Below, piece after piece: positions 6,942 to 17,043 of a stretch of DNA of 34,854 nucleotides. The notes beneath the pieces are model-generated. The model was given only the letters and a program-made list of their open reading frames with translations. It did not search any database and was not told the DNA's origin. Each line of letters begins with the position of its first letter. Within the stretch, counting starts at the first letter, position 1. Position numbers and translations under genes: made by a program. The DNA comes from Erwinia oleae. GTDB taxonomy: Bacteria > Pseudomonadota > Gammaproteobacteria > Enterobacterales > Enterobacteriaceae. Location: assembly GCF_000770305.1 (NCBI RefSeq), contig NZ_JNVB01000044.1, positions 1-34,854 of the forward strand. Reading direction: 5' to 3'.

Positions 6942-8633
6942 TTACCGCGCCAGTTTCTGCAAATGCTGATGAAACGCGTCGGCGTTCATATAGCCTGCCA
7001 CCCGCGACCGGGGAATTTCATTCCCTTTCGCGTCGAAGAACAAAATTGTAGGCAGTCCTGGCACGTTCAGATGCCGCAAAAGATCGCGGTCGCGCTGATT
7101 GTTCGCCGTCACGTCAGCCTGAATCAGCTGTACGTTGCCCAGCGCGGCCTGAACCTGCTCATTGCTGAAGGTCTTCTTCTCAAACTCTTTGCAGGCCACG
7201 CACCAGTCGGCATAGAGATCGAGCATGGTGATACGCCCGTCGTTCTGCTGAAGCCTCTGCGCAAGGCTGTCGACGTCGGCGATGCGGGTAAAGTTCAGCG
7301 CGATCGGCGTGGGCGCGCGCGTATCCACCCCAAACGCCCAATCCTGTAGCGGACGCGCGGCAATCAGCGCAGCAACCAGCATAACGATCTGCCCCAGCCG
7401 CCGCCAGCCGTTGGTGGCGTTGAGGCTGAGAAAAGCCCAGATGAAGAAGGTGACGCCAAGCAGGCTCCACAGGCGTACTCCCCAGGCATCGCCCACCACA
7501 CGCTCCAACAGAAAAACAGGCAGCGCGAGGATCACAAAACCAAACCCTTCTTTCACCGTCTGCATCCAGACGCCGCTCTTCGGGAGCAGGCGGTTACCGA
7601 ACAGGGTGACCACGATCAGCGGCATCCCCATGCCGAGCGCGTAAAGATAGAGCGTGCCTGCGCCCGCCAGCAGGTTGCCGCTCTGCGCAATATAGAGCAG
7701 GATCGCGCTGAGCGGCGCGGTGGTGCAGGGCGAGCAGATTAGCCCTGCCAGCGCGCCCATCAAAAACACGCCCGGAAGTGATCCGCCGCGCTGATGGTTG
7801 CTCCACAGCGTCAGGCGCGTTTGCAGCGCCGACGGAAGCTGCAAGGTGAACAGGCCGAACATGGAGAGTGCCAGCAGCACAAACAGTATCGACAGTCCGA
7901 TCAGCACGACCGGCGACTGAAGCGCGGCCTGAAACCGCAGGCCCGCCGCCGCAACAATCACGCCCATCAGCGTATAGGTCAGCGCCATGCCCTGCACGTA
8001 AACCATTGACAGCGCAAACAGACGCTTCAGCGAATAACGGCGGTTGCCGCCAAGTATGATGCCGGAAATCAGCGGATACATCGGCAGCACGCAGGGCGTA
8101 AAGGCAATGCCAAAACCAATCAGCAGCGCCCAGAGCGGCGAAAACGGCAGATCTTCGCTAACCGCAGGCGGCGGCGAATCAGGAACAGCTGCCGCGCTGA
8201 CTTCGCTCACCGGAACGGTGCGCGTCTCCGGCGGATAGCAAAATCCCGCCGCCGCGCAGCCCTGATAGGTCACGACCACGGATGCGTTTTTGCCCGCCTG
8301 GCGCAGGATCAGTGGTAGCGTCAGATTTTCAGGATAGATCTCGGTTTTGCCATAAAACTCGTCTTCATGGGCCTTTCCGCGAGGAAGCTGCCACGCTGCC
8401 AGCGTTGCATTTTTCGATGAAACCACGATCTGTTGACGGTACAGGTAGTAGCCGGGTTTCACCTGCCAGTTCAGGGTCAGGCGGTTGCCCTGCTGCGAAA
8501 AATCAAAGGCAAAGGCCTGGTCGACCGTGCCGAAAGGGTTGCCGGATTGCTTGTTAAACAGTGACGCACCGGCATTAACGCTAATCAGCGCAATTAACAG
8601 TAAAAAAAGCGTCGTTGTAATGCGCTGAACCAT
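6942..8633 (-). CDS. dsbD: Thiol:disulfide interchange protein DsbD
   Basis: This inner-membrane protein passes electrons from cytoplasmic thioredoxin to periplasmic DsbC, DsbG and CcmG. The 563 residues show a signal peptide (about 1-23), the periplasmic alpha domain with C126 and C132 ([10 protein letters not shown]), a multi-helix beta domain with C181 (FTPCVLP) and C303 (CSPCTTAPL), and a C-terminal thioredoxin-like gamma domain with C478 and C481 (DWCVACK). All six redox cysteines are present. It lies 45 bases after dcuA. In E. coli cutA stands between them, but here no room or remnant is left for it. The ribosome site before the ATG is weak, so coupling to dcuA translation is possible. 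Confidence 0.97.
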   Translation of the reverse strand: MVQRITTTLFLLLIALISVNAGASLFNKQSGNPFGTVDQAFAFDFSQQGNRLTLNWQVKPGYYLYRQQIVVSSKNATLAAWQLPRGKAHEDEFYGKTEIYPENLTLPLILRQAGKNASVVVTYQGCAAAGFCYPPETRTVPVSEVSAAAVPDSPPPAVSEDLPFSPLWALLIGFGIAFTPCVLPMYPLISGIILGGNRRYSLKRLFALSMVYVQGMALTYTLMGVIVAAAGLRFQAALQSPVVLIGLSILFVLLALSMFGLFTLQLPSALQTRLTLWSNHQRGGSLPGVFLMGALAGLICSPCTTAPLSAILLYIAQSGNLLAGAGTLYLYALGMGMPLIVVTLFGNRLLPKSGVWMQTVKEGFGFVILALPVFLLERVVGDAWGVRLWSLLGVTFFIWAFLSLNATNGWRRLGQIVMLVAALIAARPLQDWAFGVDTRAPTPIALNFTRIADVDSLAQRLQQNDGRITMLDLYADWCVACKEFEKKTFSNEQVQAALGNVQLIQADVTANNQRDRDLLRHLNVPGLPTILFFDAKGNEIPRSRVAGYMNADAFHQHLQKLAR

Positions 8634-8678
8634 AAGATTTAACCGCTCATTCCGTTGTTAATTCATTTAACCGATGTT

Positions 8679-9980
8679 CTACAGGAAAAGGTGCCCGAAC
8701 AGGAAACCAAACGCAACCGACAGCGCGATAGCCAGCGTACCGGGAATGATAAAGGAGTGGTTAAAAACAAACTTACCAATGCGGGTCGACCCTGTATCGT
8801 CCATCTCCACTGCGGCCAGCAACGTTGGATAGGTCGGCAGAACAAACAGCGCCGACACGGCGGCAAAGGATGCCACGGCAGTAATGGGCGATACGCCCAG
8901 CAGCAGCGCGGCAGGCATCAGCGCCTTGGTGGTGGCCGCCTGAGAGTAAAGCAGCGTGGAGGCAAAGAACAGGATCACCGCCAGCATCCACGGGAAGTCC
9001 ACCAGCAACTCGCCCGCGAACTGTTGGATCTCGCCGATATGCGCCTTCACAAAGGTATCGCCCAGCCAGGCAACGCCCATCACACAGACGCAGGCGCTCA
9101 TGCCGGATTTGAAGGTGCTGGCCGAGAGAATTTTCGCCGTATCCACCTTACAGCTCAGGCAAATCAGCGTCGCGACGGTGAGCATGAAAATGACAATCGC
9201 TTCGTTGCGGGGCAGCACAGGATGAGCAATCAGTCCGACGGTATCGCTGATGGCGGTGGCGTACAGCACCACGGCGATGATACCGGCCAAAAACAGCAGA
9301 ACAGCCCGCTTTGCGCCAGGCTGTTCGTTAAAAACGCTGGTGCCGCGCAGCACCACTTCACCGTTTGCCAGACGCGCCTGGTAAACGGCGTCGTCCTTCA
9401 GTTCTTTGCCGAGAAAATTGGTCACCAGCGCGGCGAAAAAAATGGCGAGCAGCGTGGAGGGAATCGACACCGCCAGCAGCGCCAGATAGCTGATGCCTTT
9501 TGGCTCAAGAATGCCAGCCAGAAAAACCACCGCCGCAGAAATAGGCGAGGCGGTAATCGCTATCTGTGATGCCACCACGGCGATAGAGAGCGGACGGGAA
9601 GGCCGTACGCCCTGTTCCTTTGCCACTTCGGCGATAACCGGCAGCGTGGAGAAGGCGGTGTGGCCGGTGCCCGCCAACAGCGTCATAAACCAGGTCACCA
9701 GCGGCGCGAGAAAGGTGATATAACGCGGATGCCTGCGCAGCAGCTTTTCGGCCAGGCCGACCAGATAGTCCATGCCGCCCGCCACCTGCATTGCCGCAAT
9801 AGCGGCAATGACCGCCATAATAATTTCGATCACGTCAAAGGGGATGGCGCCGGGTTTAACGCCGAATCCAAGCGTGAGGATCAGCATGCCCGCGCCGCCG
9901 GCAAAACCAATACCGATGCCGCCAAGACGCGCGCCCAGATATATCGCCAGCAGGACGATAATGAGTTCAGGCACGATCAT
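8679..9980 (-). CDS. dcuA: Anaerobic C4-dicarboxylate transporter DcuA
   Basis: This inner-membrane carrier takes up aspartate, malate or fumarate in exchange for succinate. The 433 residues are strongly hydrophobic with about ten or more membrane segments. They share long stretches with E. coli DcuA, such as GARLGGIGIGFAGG, PVIAEVAKEQGV, ITASPISAAVV, FKSGMSACVCVMGVAWLGDT and the VASFAAVSALFVLPTYPTL segment. DcuB is the main alternative, but the N-terminus and loops fit DcuA better. AAGGAG seven bases before the ATG sets the start. It follows aspA, with a terminator between them. The pair supplies and converts aspartate to fumarate for the fumarate reductase encoded at 19601-22881. Confidence 0.93.
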   Translation of the reverse strand: MIVPELIIVLLAIYLGARLGGIGIGFAGGAGMLILTLGFGVKPGAIPFDVIEIIMAVIAAIAAMQVAGGMDYLVGLAEKLLRRHPRYITFLAPLVTWFMTLLAGTGHTAFSTLPVIAEVAKEQGVRPSRPLSIAVVASQIAITASPISAAVVFLAGILEPKGISYLALLAVSIPSTLLAIFFAALVTNFLGKELKDDAVYQARLANGEVVLRGTSVFNEQPGAKRAVLLFLAGIIAVVLYATAISDTVGLIAHPVLPRNEAIVIFMLTVATLICLSCKVDTAKILSASTFKSGMSACVCVMGVAWLGDTFVKAHIGEIQQFAGELLVDFPWMLAVILFFASTLLYSQAATTKALMPAALLLGVSPITAVASFAAVSALFVLPTYPTLLAAVEMDDTGSTRIGKFVFNHSFIIPGTLAIALSVAFGFLFGHLFL

Positions 9981-10032
9981 TGTTTACTCCTTAAAAGTTT
10001 GCTAACTAACCGTTAATAACTTGTTTTGTTCA

Positions 10033-10068
10033 ATAAAAAAGGCACGCCGTTATGGGGTTGGCGTGCCT
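10033..10068 (-). terminator. Rho-independent terminator after aspA
   Basis: On the minus strand AGGCACGCC/GGCGTGCCT pairs over 9 bp with an 11-base loop and is followed by TTTTTTATTG. It lies 19 bases past the aspA stop and before dcuA, so dcuA is probably read both from its own promoter and by read-through. Confidence 0.9.
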
Positions 10069-10086
10069 GATAAACCTCAAATCACG

Positions 10087-11520
10087 TTATTCATTTTCAT
10101 CGGTATAACGCTTTGCTTTATAAACCGGATACATCAGATTTTGCGTCGAGAAAATGTCATCCAGTTCCGCTTCAGTCAGCAACCCGCGCTCCAGCACCAC
10201 CTCGCGCACGCTTTTACCGGTTTCAGCGCAGATCTTGCCCACGATATCGCCATTGTGGTGGCCGATGTAAGGATTCAGGTAGGTGACGATGCCGATAGAG
10301 TTAAAGACGTAGGCTTCGCAAACCGCGCGGTTAGCGGTAATGCCGTTAACGCATTTTTCCAGCAGATTGGAGCAGGCGTTAGTGAGAATGTGCACTGATT
10401 CAAACATCGCCTGACCGATAACCGGCTCCATGACGTTAAGCTGGAGCTGGCCCGCCTCAGAGGCCATGGTGACGGTAACGTCGTTGCCAATCACTTTGAA
10501 ACAGACCTGATTGACCACTTCCGGCACCACCGGATTGACCTTGGCAGGCATAATTGACGATCCCGCCTGTAACTCCGGCAGGTTAATTTCATTGAGTCCC
10601 GCGCGCGGGCCAGAGGAGAGCAGTCGGAGATCGTTACAGATTTTAGACAGCTTCACGGCCAGACGCTTCAGCGCGCTGTGTACCATCACGTAGGCGCCGC
10701 AGTCCGACGTTGCTTCAATGAGATCTTCTGCGGGCACGCAGGGCAGGTTGCTGACTTCCGCCAGCTTTTTCACCGCCAGATGCTGGTAGCCGTCAGGCGT
10801 GTTGAGCCGCGTGCCGATTGCCGTCGCGCCAAGGTTAACCTCCAGCAGCAGTTCAGCGGTGCGCAGGATGTTTTTAATCTCTTCATTCAACAACACGTTA
10901 AAGGCGTGAAACTCCTGCCCAAGCGTCATGGGCACGGCGTCCTGAAGCTGGGTGCGGCCCATTTTCAGGATCGTTTCAAACTCTATCGCCTTGCGCTCAA
11001 AACCTCCGCTGAGCTGGCCAATCGCGTCGAGCAGTTTCAAAATGGAGGCGTAAACCGCAATACGAAAACCGGTTGGATAGGCATCGTTGGTGGACTGGCA
11101 CTTATTGACGTGATCGTTGGGATTTAAAAACTGATACTCGCCTTTTTGATGGCCCATCAGTTCCAGCCCGATGTTCGCCAGCACCTCATTGGTGTTCATA
11201 TTGACCGAGGTGCCCGCGCCGCCCTGATAGACGTCAATCGGGAACTGATCCAGACACTTACCGTTATCCAACACCTCATCGCAGGCCTGAATAATGGCAT
11301 TCGCCACCGGACGCGGAATGGTTTGCAACTCTTTATTAGCCATCGCCGCCGCTTTCTTGACCATGACCATGCCGCGTACAAATTCAGGGATATCGCTGAT
11401 TTTATTGTTGCTGATGTAGAAATTTTCAATCGCACGCAGAGTATGAATGCCGTAGTAAGCATCCGCCGGAACTTCGCGCATGCCTAACAGATCTTCTTCG
11501 ATACGAATGTTATTTGCCAT
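10087..11520 (-). CDS. aspA: Aspartate ammonia-lyase
   Basis: This cytoplasmic enzyme converts L-aspartate to fumarate and ammonia. The 477-residue protein starts [20 protein letters not shown], in register with E. coli AspA; an ATG further out at 11604 would add 28 unrelated residues and is rejected. The fumarase/aspartase signature [11 protein letters not shown] is present with its catalytic serine loop, together with [16 protein letters not shown] and [15 protein letters not shown]. Length is as expected for the family. Transcribed toward dcuA and divergent from fxsA. The 196 bases between the aspA and fxsA starts must hold both promoters; I could not fix a CRP or FNR site there. Confidence 0.97.
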   Translation of the reverse strand: MANNIRIEEDLLGMREVPADAYYGIHTLRAIENFYISNNKISDIPEFVRGMVMVKKAAAMANKELQTIPRPVANAIIQACDEVLDNGKCLDQFPIDVYQGGAGTSVNMNTNEVLANIGLELMGHQKGEYQFLNPNDHVNKCQSTNDAYPTGFRIAVYASILKLLDAIGQLSGGFERKAIEFETILKMGRTQLQDAVPMTLGQEFHAFNVLLNEEIKNILRTAELLLEVNLGATAIGTRLNTPDGYQHLAVKKLAEVSNLPCVPAEDLIEATSDCGAYVMVHSALKRLAVKLSKICNDLRLLSSGPRAGLNEINLPELQAGSSIMPAKVNPVVPEVVNQVCFKVIGNDVTVTMASEAGQLQLNVMEPVIGQAMFESVHILTNACSNLLEKCVNGITANRAVCEAYVFNSIGIVTYLNPYIGHHNGDIVGKICAETGKSVREVVLERGLLTEAELDDIFSTQNLMYPVYKAKRYTDENE

Positions 11521-11672
11521 GAGAACCAGAACCTTAATTGTGCTTGCTGTCGGAGAACCCACTACGCCGGACGTGAGGGAGGGCATAAACTTAATTGGCG
11601 GCATTTTATCTGTTTATGGTTGAAAAGGCACGGCAGAGTGCCCATCTCATCTGTGAGTTAATCCGATTTTAT

Positions 11673-11697
11673 GCCATTGCGCGCGTTGCGCGATGGC
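11673..11697 (+). promoter_or_regulatory. Stable hairpin in the fxsA leader
   Basis: GCCATTGCGC/GCGCGATGGC pairs over 10 bp (one G-U) with the loop GCGTT, ending 19 bases before the fxsA start codon and just ahead of its AGGAG. It is followed by TTTG only. It could shield or present the ribosome site, or act as a weak attenuator. Function is not shown. Confidence 0.45.
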
Positions 11698-11716
11698 TTT
11701 GACACAGGAGACCGCG

Positions 11717-12175
11717 GTGCGCTGGTTACCCTTTTTAGTTCTGTTTCTCGTCGCGTGGATTGAGATAACCCTTTTTATCCAGGTGGCGCACGTTCTCGGT
11801 GTGTTGATGACGATGCTGCTGGTGATTTTCAGTTCAGCTATCGGTATTTCGCTGGTGAAAAATCAGGGAATGAAAAATTTCATGCTGATGCAGCAAAAGC
11901 TTCAGGCGGGTGAAAGCCCTGCGGCCGAAATGATCAAAAGCGTTTCGCTGATTCTGGCGGGATTTTTACTGCTGGTGCCGGGCTTTTTCACCGACTTCAT
12001 CGGCCTGCTGCTGCTGCTGCCGCCGGTACAAAAGCACCTGACGCTGAAGCTGATGCCGCACCTGCGCGTCTGGCGCGGCGCTGGCGCAGGCCCGGATAGC
12101 GGTTATACCGTGGACGGCGAGTTTGAACGGCGTGATACCGATCGCATCGATTATAAAGACGATGACAAGCCTTAA
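11717..12175 (+). CDS. fxsA: Membrane protein FxsA, GTG start
   Basis: This small inner-membrane protein is known in E. coli for reducing F-exclusion of phage T7 when overproduced. The protein starts MRWLPFLVLFLVAWIEITLF, matching the family N-terminus, from a GTG at 11717 with AGGAG seven bases upstream; the ATG at 11693 lies inside the leader and is rejected. The 152 residues show three or so membrane segments (about 4-24, 28-48, 75-100), the conserved QVAHVLGVL and GFFTDFIGLLLLLPPVQKHL, and a charged cytoplasmic tail. Its stop overlaps the stop of the convergent gene at 12172 by three bases. Confidence 0.93.
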   Translation: MRWLPFLVLFLVAWIEITLFIQVAHVLGVLMTMLLVIFSSAIGISLVKNQGMKNFMLMQQKLQAGESPAAEMIKSVSLILAGFLLLVPGFFTDFIGLLLLLPPVQKHLTLKLMPHLRVWRGAGAGPDSGYTVDGEFERRDTDRIDYKDDDKP

Positions 12176-13383
12176 ATTACCTGCCATTCATCGCGCCGGC
12201 CACAGCGTGATTCCATAATACTTTTGGTTACTGACGCCAGCCTTCTGCTGGCGTCAGTCGTTTCCGTTTCAAACAGTTGCCGTACAATATTGGCGCGCGC
12301 CGCCTGTTTGTCGTCGTGATAAAGCGCGTTTTCAATCACTTCGTGGATCGTGTCATGCGTGAAAAGATGGCGCCAGCTGCCGTCGCCAGGGAGCAGTGAA
12401 TAGTCCGGCTCGAAAAGTTCATGACTGCCGGGCGGGATATCCTGCATCAACACGGGTTTTCCGGTCAGTAAAAAATCAAAGGCAATAGACGAGTAATCCG
12501 TTACCAGCAGATCGAAGCGTCGCAGGTGCGGATAGATATCGAGATTATCCGCAATAACATGAAAATGCGGCACTTTCATTCCGCTGAAATCGTTGATATT
12601 TGTCGAGTAAGCGTGGGACTTGAGAAAGACCTCAATATTATTTTTTGCCGCGTATTTCAGCAGCGGAATAAGAAAACGCGTTTCATAAAGCGCCGTGCCT
12701 TTGTTACGCTGCCAGGTCGGCGCCAGCAGCAGCGTCTTCTTCTGGCCTGAAAGCGCTTTTTCTGCCGTGGCGGCCAGCGACGCATTGATCAATTCATGCC
12801 CCTGAGCCGGGCGGATCAGCACCTCATTACGTGGATAGGCGGCACGAATGAGCTGACGGCAGGCGAAACAGTCGCGCCAGAAACTGTCAAAAACGCTGGC
12901 GGTGCTGAGGAAGTAGTCGGGCTGCGTGGCCCATCTGATCAGCGTCCAGGCGTCCGGGTCGCTCATGCTGATAAAGGGCACAAGCCGTAACATCAGTTGT
13001 TTTACTGACACGCCGTGCCAGAGCTGAATCTGCGCGGCGCCTTTCAGGCTGGCCTGCAAAAACTCATTTCGTCCCAAACTCTGGCTTGGGTTAACGCAAA
13101 AAATCGCTACCGCCGCCTGAAGAAACGTTTTAATGGTTTCTTCTACGTTTGCGTTCATGTCCAGGCAGGGCAGACCGGCGGCGGTCAGTTCCGCAATCAC
13201 TTTTGGCGTATAGCTGCACCAGATAACCTCAATTTCCGGGCAGTGCCTGACCATGTAAAGGTAAAGATATTTACAGTTATCGGCGAAGCTTTCCCGGTCA
13301 AAAAACAGTACGCGTGGGCGCTTGCTCATGCGAAGCGAGATTTTTTCGAAATTTTCTTTGGTTGTTGCCAGTGCGTTGTTCAT
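12172..13383 (-). CDS. CDP-glycerol glycerophosphotransferase family protein
   Basis: The 403 residues carry the signatures of the CDP-glycerol:poly(glycerophosphate) transferase family (Pfam Glyphos_transf): QLWHGVSVKQL (catalytic His), LLLAPTWQRNKG, FLKSHAYS and TDYSSIAFDFLLTGKPVL. The family transfers glycerol- or ribitol-phosphate from a CDP donor onto cell-envelope polymers. In Gram-negative bacteria members usually act in capsule or O-antigen decoration, so the acceptor here is unknown. There is no signal peptide; it should work at the inner face of the membrane. In E. coli this place between fxsA and groES is held by yjeH. The ribosome site at 13383 is weak (CAGG, very close); the next ATG at 13329 has none, so the start is uncertain. 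No partner genes are adjacent. Confidence 0.85.
   Translation of the reverse strand: MNNALATTKENFEKISLRMSKRPRVLFFDRESFADNCKYLYLYMVRHCPEIEVIWCSYTPKVIAELTAAGLPCLDMNANVEETIKTFLQAAVAIFCVNPSQSLGRNEFLQASLKGAAQIQLWHGVSVKQLMLRLVPFISMSDPDAWTLIRWATQPDYFLSTASVFDSFWRDCFACRQLIRAAYPRNEVLIRPAQGHELINASLAATAEKALSGQKKTLLLAPTWQRNKGTALYETRFLIPLLKYAAKNNIEVFLKSHAYSTNINDFSGMKVPHFHVIADNLDIYPHLRRFDLLVTDYSSIAFDFLLTGKPVLMQDIPPGSHELFEPDYSLLPGDGSWRHLFTHDTIHEVIENALYHDDKQAARANIVRQLFETETTDASRRLASVTKSIMESRCGRRDEWQVI
12230..12258. repeat. Perfect 12-bp inverted repeat
   Basis: ACTGACGCCAGC and GCTGGCGTCAGT form a perfect 12-bp stem with loop CTTCT, inside the 3' coding end of the minus-strand gene and 55 bases past the fxsA stop. 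There is no T-run on either strand close behind, but it may serve as a terminator for fxsA or as a protein-binding palindrome. Confidence 0.6.
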
Positions 13384-13524
13384 TGCCTGAATAGGGTGCG
13401 CCAGAGGGAAATGCGCTTTAAAAGCGACAGCAGAATGGAAAACTTAAACCGGCCAATTTTTTCTTGATAAAGCGGCTGAAAAAACAGCAGAGGCAGCATT
13501 CAGGAAAAAAATTTGCTCTGCGCA

Positions 13525-13553
13525 CTTGAAACGTTGCCCGCGCGTCCCTATCT
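13525..13553 (+). promoter_or_regulatory. Sigma-32 heat-shock promoter of groESL
   Basis: CTTGAAA (13525-13531) and CCCTATCT (13546-13553) are separated by 14 bases and match the RpoH consensus CTTGAAA / CCCCATNT almost fully. It lies about 80 bases before the groES start, as in E. coli. Confidence 0.9.
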
Positions 13554-13632
13554 CCTTCGTCACGAGGCCGGTGCCATTTGCCCCGGCGTTCATCCCAAAA
13601 AACTGATTGGACTTCTCAAAGGAGAGCTATCA

Positions 13633-13926
13633 ATGAAAATTCGTCCTCTGCACGACCGTGTGATCGTCAAGCGTAAAGAAGTGGAATCTAAATCAGCGGG
13701 CGGCATTGTGCTGACCGGCTCCGCAGCGGGTAAATCCACCCGTGGCGAAGTGCTGGCTGTCGGCAATGGCCGTATTCTGGAAAACGGTGACGTGAAAGCG
13801 CTGGACGTAAAACCAGGCGACGTGGTGATTTTCAATGAAGGCTACGGTGCCAAAACTGAGAAAATCGACAATGAAGAAGTGCTGATCATTTCTGAAAGCG
13901 ACATTCTGGCAATTGTTGAAGCGTAA
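13633..13926 (+). CDS. groES: Co-chaperonin GroES
   Basis: This is the 10-kDa lid of the GroEL chaperonin. It forms a heptamer that caps the folding chamber in an ATP-dependent cycle. The 97 residues start [20 protein letters not shown] and include the mobile loop [18 protein letters not shown] and the conserved [11 protein letters not shown]. The start is fixed by AAAGGAGAG upstream and by identity of length with E. coli; the frame open back to 13513 is leader. The groEL start follows after 44 bases in one operon under the sigma-32 promoter. Confidence 0.98.
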   Translation: MKIRPLHDRVIVKRKEVESKSAGGIVLTGSAAGKSTRGEVLAVGNGRILENGDVKALDVKPGDVVIFNEGYGAKTEKIDNEEVLIISESDILAIVEA

Positions 13927-13958
13927 TTTCGCGTACTCACTGAACGAAACGAATTTAA

Positions 13959-15617
<1,659 letters not shown>

Positions 15618-15638
15618 GCCGGGCTTCCAGCCAAACGA

Positions 15639-15673
15639 AACCCTCTGTCTCTGACAGGGGGTTTTTCTTTTTG
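15639..15673 (+). terminator. Rho-independent terminator of groESL
   Basis: AACCCTCTGTC/GACAGGGGGTT pairs over 11 bp (one G-U) with a three-base loop and is followed by TTTCTTTTT, 21 bases after the groEL stop. Confidence 0.92.
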
Positions 15674-15796
15674 GGGGGAACAGGGTAAAGTCAGAGCGCA
15701 ATAACCGATTTGAACGGCAGGGGCGCCGGGCGAAGCGTAACATGATGGATGCCCTCGCTCAGGAACGACTCTGTAAATAAAAAAATGGGGATTAAC

Positions 15797-16147
15797 ATGC
15801 GGATTAACGTTTTGCTGGTAGGTGCGGCGGCAGCGATGTTGCTGGCAGGTTGTAGCAGCTCTAAACAACTGTCGTCTTCAGGTGAGCGTGTGACCTTTAC
15901 CGATCAACAGCCAGCAAAAGAGTGCCAGCTTCTCGGTAACGTCACCGGCTCGCAAAGTAACTGGTTAAGCGGTGCAGGCGGGGCGGAAAGCAGTTCGCTG
16001 CGCGGCGCGGCAAACGATCTGCGCAATCGCGCGGCGGAGATGGGCGGCAATGTGATTTACGGCGCAACCAGCCCGACGCAAAATATCTGGTCAGGGTTCG
16101 CTCCGCTGGACAGCAAGATGAGCGGTCAGGTTTATAAATGTCCTTAA
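15797..16147 (+). CDS. yjeI: Lipoprotein YjeI (DUF4156)
   Basis: The 116-residue protein starts MRINVLLVGAAAAMLLAGCS with a lipobox LAGC, so Cys19 should be lipidated. The segments ECQLLGNVTGSQSNWLSG, LRGAANDLRNRAAEMGGNVIYG and GQVYKCP match E. coli YjeI, whose function is unknown. The residue after the cysteine is serine, which fits outer-membrane sorting. The start at 15797 gives the canonical signal peptide; the upstream ATG at 15749 would bury it. It has the same position behind groEL as in E. coli. Confidence 0.92.
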   Translation: MRINVLLVGAAAAMLLAGCSSSKQLSSSGERVTFTDQQPAKECQLLGNVTGSQSNWLSGAGGAESSSLRGAANDLRNRAAEMGGNVIYGATSPTQNIWSGFAPLDSKMSGQVYKCP

Positions 16148-16175
16148 CGCGCTAGTGAGTCAACGTGTTTACCCG

Positions 16176-16194
16176 GGGAGGAGCGTGTCCTCCC
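16176..16194 (+). terminator. Possible terminator after yjeI
   Basis: GGGAGGA/TCCTCCC forms a 7-bp stem with loop GCGTG, 28 bases after the yjeI stop. The tail AATTTCC has few T, so efficiency is doubtful. Confidence 0.4.
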
Positions 16195-16243
16195 AATTTC
16201 CGATTGGGCTTCGATCAGCGAACGCAATTTAACTGCCAGATAA

Positions 16244-16825
16244 TTAACTGGATAACCATTTTTTCCCATCACGTTTCATGTTTTTCTCCAGCTCACTGCC
16301 GCGTGTGGCAAAAACACGTTGCATCGGGAAACCACTTTTTTCCAATACATAGGCAAGCGCTGCGTATTCACGCGGGTACTTCGTCACGATGCTCTGGTCT
16401 ATTTCCACCAGGCCCAGCGGGAAAGTAAAGGTTCCCATATCGTAAATACTCTGGCGGTGAAACAGTTTCCATACGCCATCGCGCTTTTCAGCCATGTCGT
16501 AAAACCGATTATGGCTTTCACAGCCCACGTTAATTTTTACGTTTTCAGCTACAATCATTGCATTCGTTTCGAGAATTGCCTTAGTCCCGCTGGCATTAAA
16601 CGTGACGGCTGGCGTCGCGATAAGATGTTTGGTTCGTACATCTGATGCACCCATACGCATTGAGCCATTGACGAAATCACTGCCCAGCCCTTCAAACCAC
16701 GTGATTTCGATCGTGCCATCCGGGTGGAACATATCGCGTAGTTGATCCCATTCCCCGAGATCGCGATGCATCCAGCCGTTGATGAGATCGTTAAGTTGTT
16801 GGCGATCCTGAAGTTCATTTTGCAT
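16244..16825 (-). CDS. SnoaL-like / NTF2-fold protein, unknown function
   Basis: The 193 residues begin MQNELQDRQQLNDLINGWMH, followed by RDLGEWDQLRDMFHPDGTIEITWF. This is the start typical of SnoaL_4-type proteins (alpha+beta barrel, NTF2-like), a fold used by polyketide cyclases, dehydratases and many uncharacterised enzymes. No signal peptide or membrane segment is seen. CAGGGA seven bases before the ATG supports the start. It has no counterpart at this place in E. coli and no pathway neighbours, so the substrate is unknown. The 218 bases upstream (16826-17043) contain no other gene. Confidence 0.75.
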   Translation of the reverse strand: MQNELQDRQQLNDLINGWMHRDLGEWDQLRDMFHPDGTIEITWFEGLGSDFVNGSMRMGASDVRTKHLIATPAVTFNASGTKAILETNAMIVAENVKINVGCESHNRFYDMAEKRDGVWKLFHRQSIYDMGTFTFPLGLVEIDQSIVTKYPREYAALAYVLEKSGFPMQRVFATRGSELEKNMKRDGKKWLSS

Positions 16826-17043
16826 TTTCTGATCCCTGTTAGTTGACTGAATTCAGTTTGACCGCCGCAAGCGTTAAACTCAAACAAATAGATTTGGCAT
16901 AGGGACGTCTTCGCCGTGATTGAAGAGGCATATTTTGGCAGAACTGCAATAGTGTTTACCCTGCATGAAAGGTGCAGATAAAAACGCTGGAAAGAGCATT
17001 ATTTTTTCTCATCCGTATCGAGCCAACTGACGCCGGGTTACTT

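Noticed and set aside
8655..9569. 304-aa plus-strand frame rich in Arg, His, Gln and Gly
   Set aside because: It is antisense to dcuA; the composition is that expected from the complement of a hydrophobic GC-rich gene.
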